From contig WEDG01005062.1 of assembly GCA_017591395.1 (NCBI GenBank), positions 1 to 64,000 of the forward strand: 64,000 bases of DNA, written 5' to 3'. Of the stretch, positions 61,768 to 64,000 are shown one piece after another. Numbering within the stretch: the stretch's first letter is position 1; every line of letters starts with the position of its first letter. The notes beneath the pieces are model-generated. The model was not told the DNA's origin. It was given only the letters and a program-made list of their open reading frames with translations, and ran no database searches. Source of the stretch: Schistocephalus solidus. Its lineage: Eukaryota > Platyhelminthes > Cestoda > Diphyllobothriidea > Diphyllobothriidae. A program made the translations under genes and the position numbers.

Positions 61768-64000
61768 TCCCTTGTCTTTTTCAGTTCCACTTTATCAACC
61801 ATATGCTACATGTCGCTAGGCGACACACTGCGAAGGCTCTAGTCTGAGCTCCAGGGCACAACGGAACATACATGTTCCGTAAGCAGATCGGTGAGCCGCA
61901 AACTATCGTCATATTCCTGATCGCAACCGACTAAACAACGCGCCCGTGGCTCAATGGTAAAGCGTTTAACTAAATAAAAAGTGTCACGGGTACAAATCCC
62001 AGGGATGCAACACTTATGTTTTGCTTTGACTCCCTGATGACGGCTTATAAGCCAGAAATAACCATACCGGTATCGCTTGTCTTTGTTGGTTTCACTTTAT
62101 CAAACATATGCTACATGTCGCTATGCGACCACCTGCGAGGGCTCTAGTCTGAGCTCCAGGGCACAACGGAACATACATGTTGCGTAAGCTGATTGGTTAG
62201 CCGCACACATCTATCATATTCCCGATAGAAACCGACAAAACAACGAGCCCGTGGCTCAATGGTAGTGCGTTTGACTCAATTACCAATGGTCGCGGGTTTG
62301 AATCCCAGGTGTGCAACACTTGGGATTGGGTATGATTGGCTGATGACGGCTTATAATCCAGAAATGGCCATTCAGATCTCCCTTTTCTTTGTATGTTACA
62401 ATTTATCAAAAATATCCATCATGTTGCTATGCGACCACTTGCGAAGGCTCTAGGGTGAGTTTCAGGGCACAATGGTACATACTTGTTCCTTAAGCAGATC
62501 TGTGAGTCGCACACTATTATCATTTTCCCGATCGCAACCGACAAAACAATGAGCCCGTGGCTCAATGGTATTGAGTTCGTTTCAATATCCAAGGGTCGTG
62601 GTCTACTATCCCAGGGATGCCACACTTGGGATATGGTTTGACTGGCTGATGACGGGTAATAAGCCTGAAATGGCCATTACGGTCTCCCTTGTCTTTGTCA
62701 GTTCCAATTTATCAAACATATGCTACATGTCGCTATGTGACCCCCTGCATGGGCCCTAGTCTAGGCTCCAGGGCACAACGGAACATAAATTTTCCGTAAG
62801 CAGATTGGTTAGCCGAACACTTTTATCATATTTCCGATCGGAACCGAAAAAACAACGAGCCCGTGGCTCAATGGTAGAGCATTTGACTCAAATACCATTG
62901 ATCGCAGTTTCGAATCCCAGGTGTGCCAAACCTGGGATTTGGTATGACTGCCTGATGACGGGTAATAAGCCAGAAATGCCTTTTCCGTTCTCCCTTTTCT
63001 TTGTCTGTTCCAATTTATTAAATAAATACTATATTTTGCTATGCGACCAACTGGGATGGCCCAAGTCTGAGCTCCAGGGCACAACGGAACATACATGTTC
63101 CTTAAGCAGATCGGTGAGCCGCGCACTATCATCATTTTCCCGATCGCAACCGACAAAACAACGAGCCCGTGGCTCAATGGTATTGAGTTCGTTTCAATGT
63201 CCAAAGGTCGTGGTCTAGAATCCCAGGGATGCCATACTTGGGATATGGTTTGACTGGCTGATGACGGGTAATAAGCCTGAAATGGCCATTACGGTCTCCC
63301 TTGGCTTTGTCAGTTCCAATTTATCAAACATATGCTACATGTCGATATGTGACCCCCTACGAGGGCTCTACTCTGAGCTCCAGGACACAACGGAACATAC
63401 ATGTTTTTTAAACATAGTGGGGAGCTGATCACAATCCTCATATTTCTGATCGCAACCGACAAAACCACGAGCCCGTTGCTTAATGGTAAAGCGTTCGACA
63501 AAACTATTAAAAGGTACATGGGTTCGAATCCCAGATGTGCCACACTTGGGATTTGGTGTGACTAGCTGATGACGCCAAATAAAAGGGAAATGGCCATTCG
63601 GTTCTCCCTCGTCTTTTTACAGTTCCAGTATATCAAAAATATGCTATATGTCGCTATGTGACCCTCTACGAGGGCTCTACTCTGAGCTCCAGGACACAAC
63701 GGAACATACATGTTTTTTAAACAGATTGGGGAGCTGAACACAATCCTCATATTCCTGATCGCAACCGACAAAACAACGAGCACGTGGCTCAGTTGTAGAG
63801 CGTTCGATTAATTTACCGAATGTTGCAGGTTCAAATCCTAGGTTTGCAACACATGGGATTTCGTAGGACTGGCTGATGACGGTTAATAAGCAAGAAATGG
63901 CCACTCCGTTCTCCCTCGTCTTAGTCAGGTCCACTTTTTCAAACATATGCTACATGTCACTATGCGACCCCCTGTGAGGGCTCTACTCTGAGCTCCAGGA

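Larger units (their letters stand above)
60290..62692 (+). repeat. higher-order repeat block 2 (eight RZ2 units)
   Basis: Copy of block 1 plus one extra ~305-bp unit at about 61470-61774. The offset switches from exactly 2095 to exactly 2400 across this unit. Confidence 0.9.
57883..64000 (+). repeat. RZ2 array 2: about 20 diverged tandem units of the tRNA-derived hammerhead repeat
   Basis: The unit is the same as in array 1, with a spacing of about 300-310 bp. The marker TCTGAGCTCCAGGG and its variants recur at about 57975, 58266, 58821, 59131, 59441, 59741, 60361, 60923, 61231, 61531, 61841, 62141, 63071, 63373, 63683 and 63981. All complete units are plus-oriented, with a tRNA-like head (GTGGCTCAATGGTAGAGCG variants, GGTTCGAATCCC variants), a hammerhead region and the GGAACATACATGTTCC-like near-palindrome. 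Units differ from their neighbours far more than in array 1, so this array is older. It runs off the window end. Confidence 0.9.

Noticed and set aside
57883..64000. A cluster of genuine tRNA genes
   Set aside because: The heads have A- and B-box-like sequence, but they lie in ~305-bp repeats with no acceptor-stem pairing that I can see and drifting anticodon regions. They are SINE heads.
57883..64000. Short protein genes on both strands of the RZ2 arrays
   Set aside because: Many 60-110 codon frames recur with each repeat unit on both strands. They follow the repeat period, not protein conservation.

Overview
The window reads as nuclear DNA of a parasitic flatworm, probably a cestode of the diphyllobothriid type. 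This is inference. It rests on one spliced innexin (invertebrate gap-junction) exon, several Penelope-like retroelements (PLEs), tRNA-derived SINE-like tandem repeats, mostly AT-rich intergenic sequence, and no bacterial-style gene arrangement. It is gene-poor and repeat-dominated. The only host coding exon I can assign with confidence is the innexin exon at 45553-46519 on the minus strand.

Layout. 1-505: antisense, rearranged copy of a ~356-bp repeat (here RZ1), joined at a shared GGCTCC to a PLE. 504-3288: two PLE copies head to tail (A, then B). 7282-7892: a second RZ1 copy between two (TA)n tracts, carrying a complete-looking type I hammerhead ribozyme (HHR). 8040-13215: old SINE relics and fragments of two further PLE lineages. 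14041-19522: a compound block in the order (TA)n, a third HHR-like segment, (TA)n, PLE copy C (minus), PLE copy D (plus), (TA)n, a five-unit array of a 304-bp tRNA-derived repeat, (TA)n. 20808-23487: three ~893-bp tandem copies of an unidentified sequence. 23488-57880: mainly unassigned sequence with the innexin exon, dispersed SINEs and a dispersed repeat (R3). 57883 to the window end: a >6-kb array of the tRNA-derived repeat with higher-order structure.

The main system is a set of self-cleaving-ribozyme repeats alongside the PLE machinery that may copy them. The tRNA-derived repeat (RZ2) carries a Pol III A box, a perfect B box GGTTCGAATCC, and about 30 bp further on a hammerhead core (GACTGG-CTGATGA-stem II-GAAA-ATGGCCAT-T/CCGGTC) whose stem I strands pair. 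RZ1 carries an independent HHR. The PLEs carry an HHR-like motif just upstream of their first ATG. Stem III in RZ1 and RZ2 is a self-complementary palindrome without a proper loop, and the weaker candidates look similar, which suggests cleavage as dimers. RZ1, RZ2, the third HHR-like segment and the 3' ends of PLE C and D all meet (TA)n tracts, and one RZ1 copy is fused to a PLE. This fits the known idea that hammerhead retrozymes (and the Sm-alpha repeats of schistosomes) are non-autonomous passengers of PLE reverse transcriptases. Ribozyme activity and mobilisation are inferred from sequence only.
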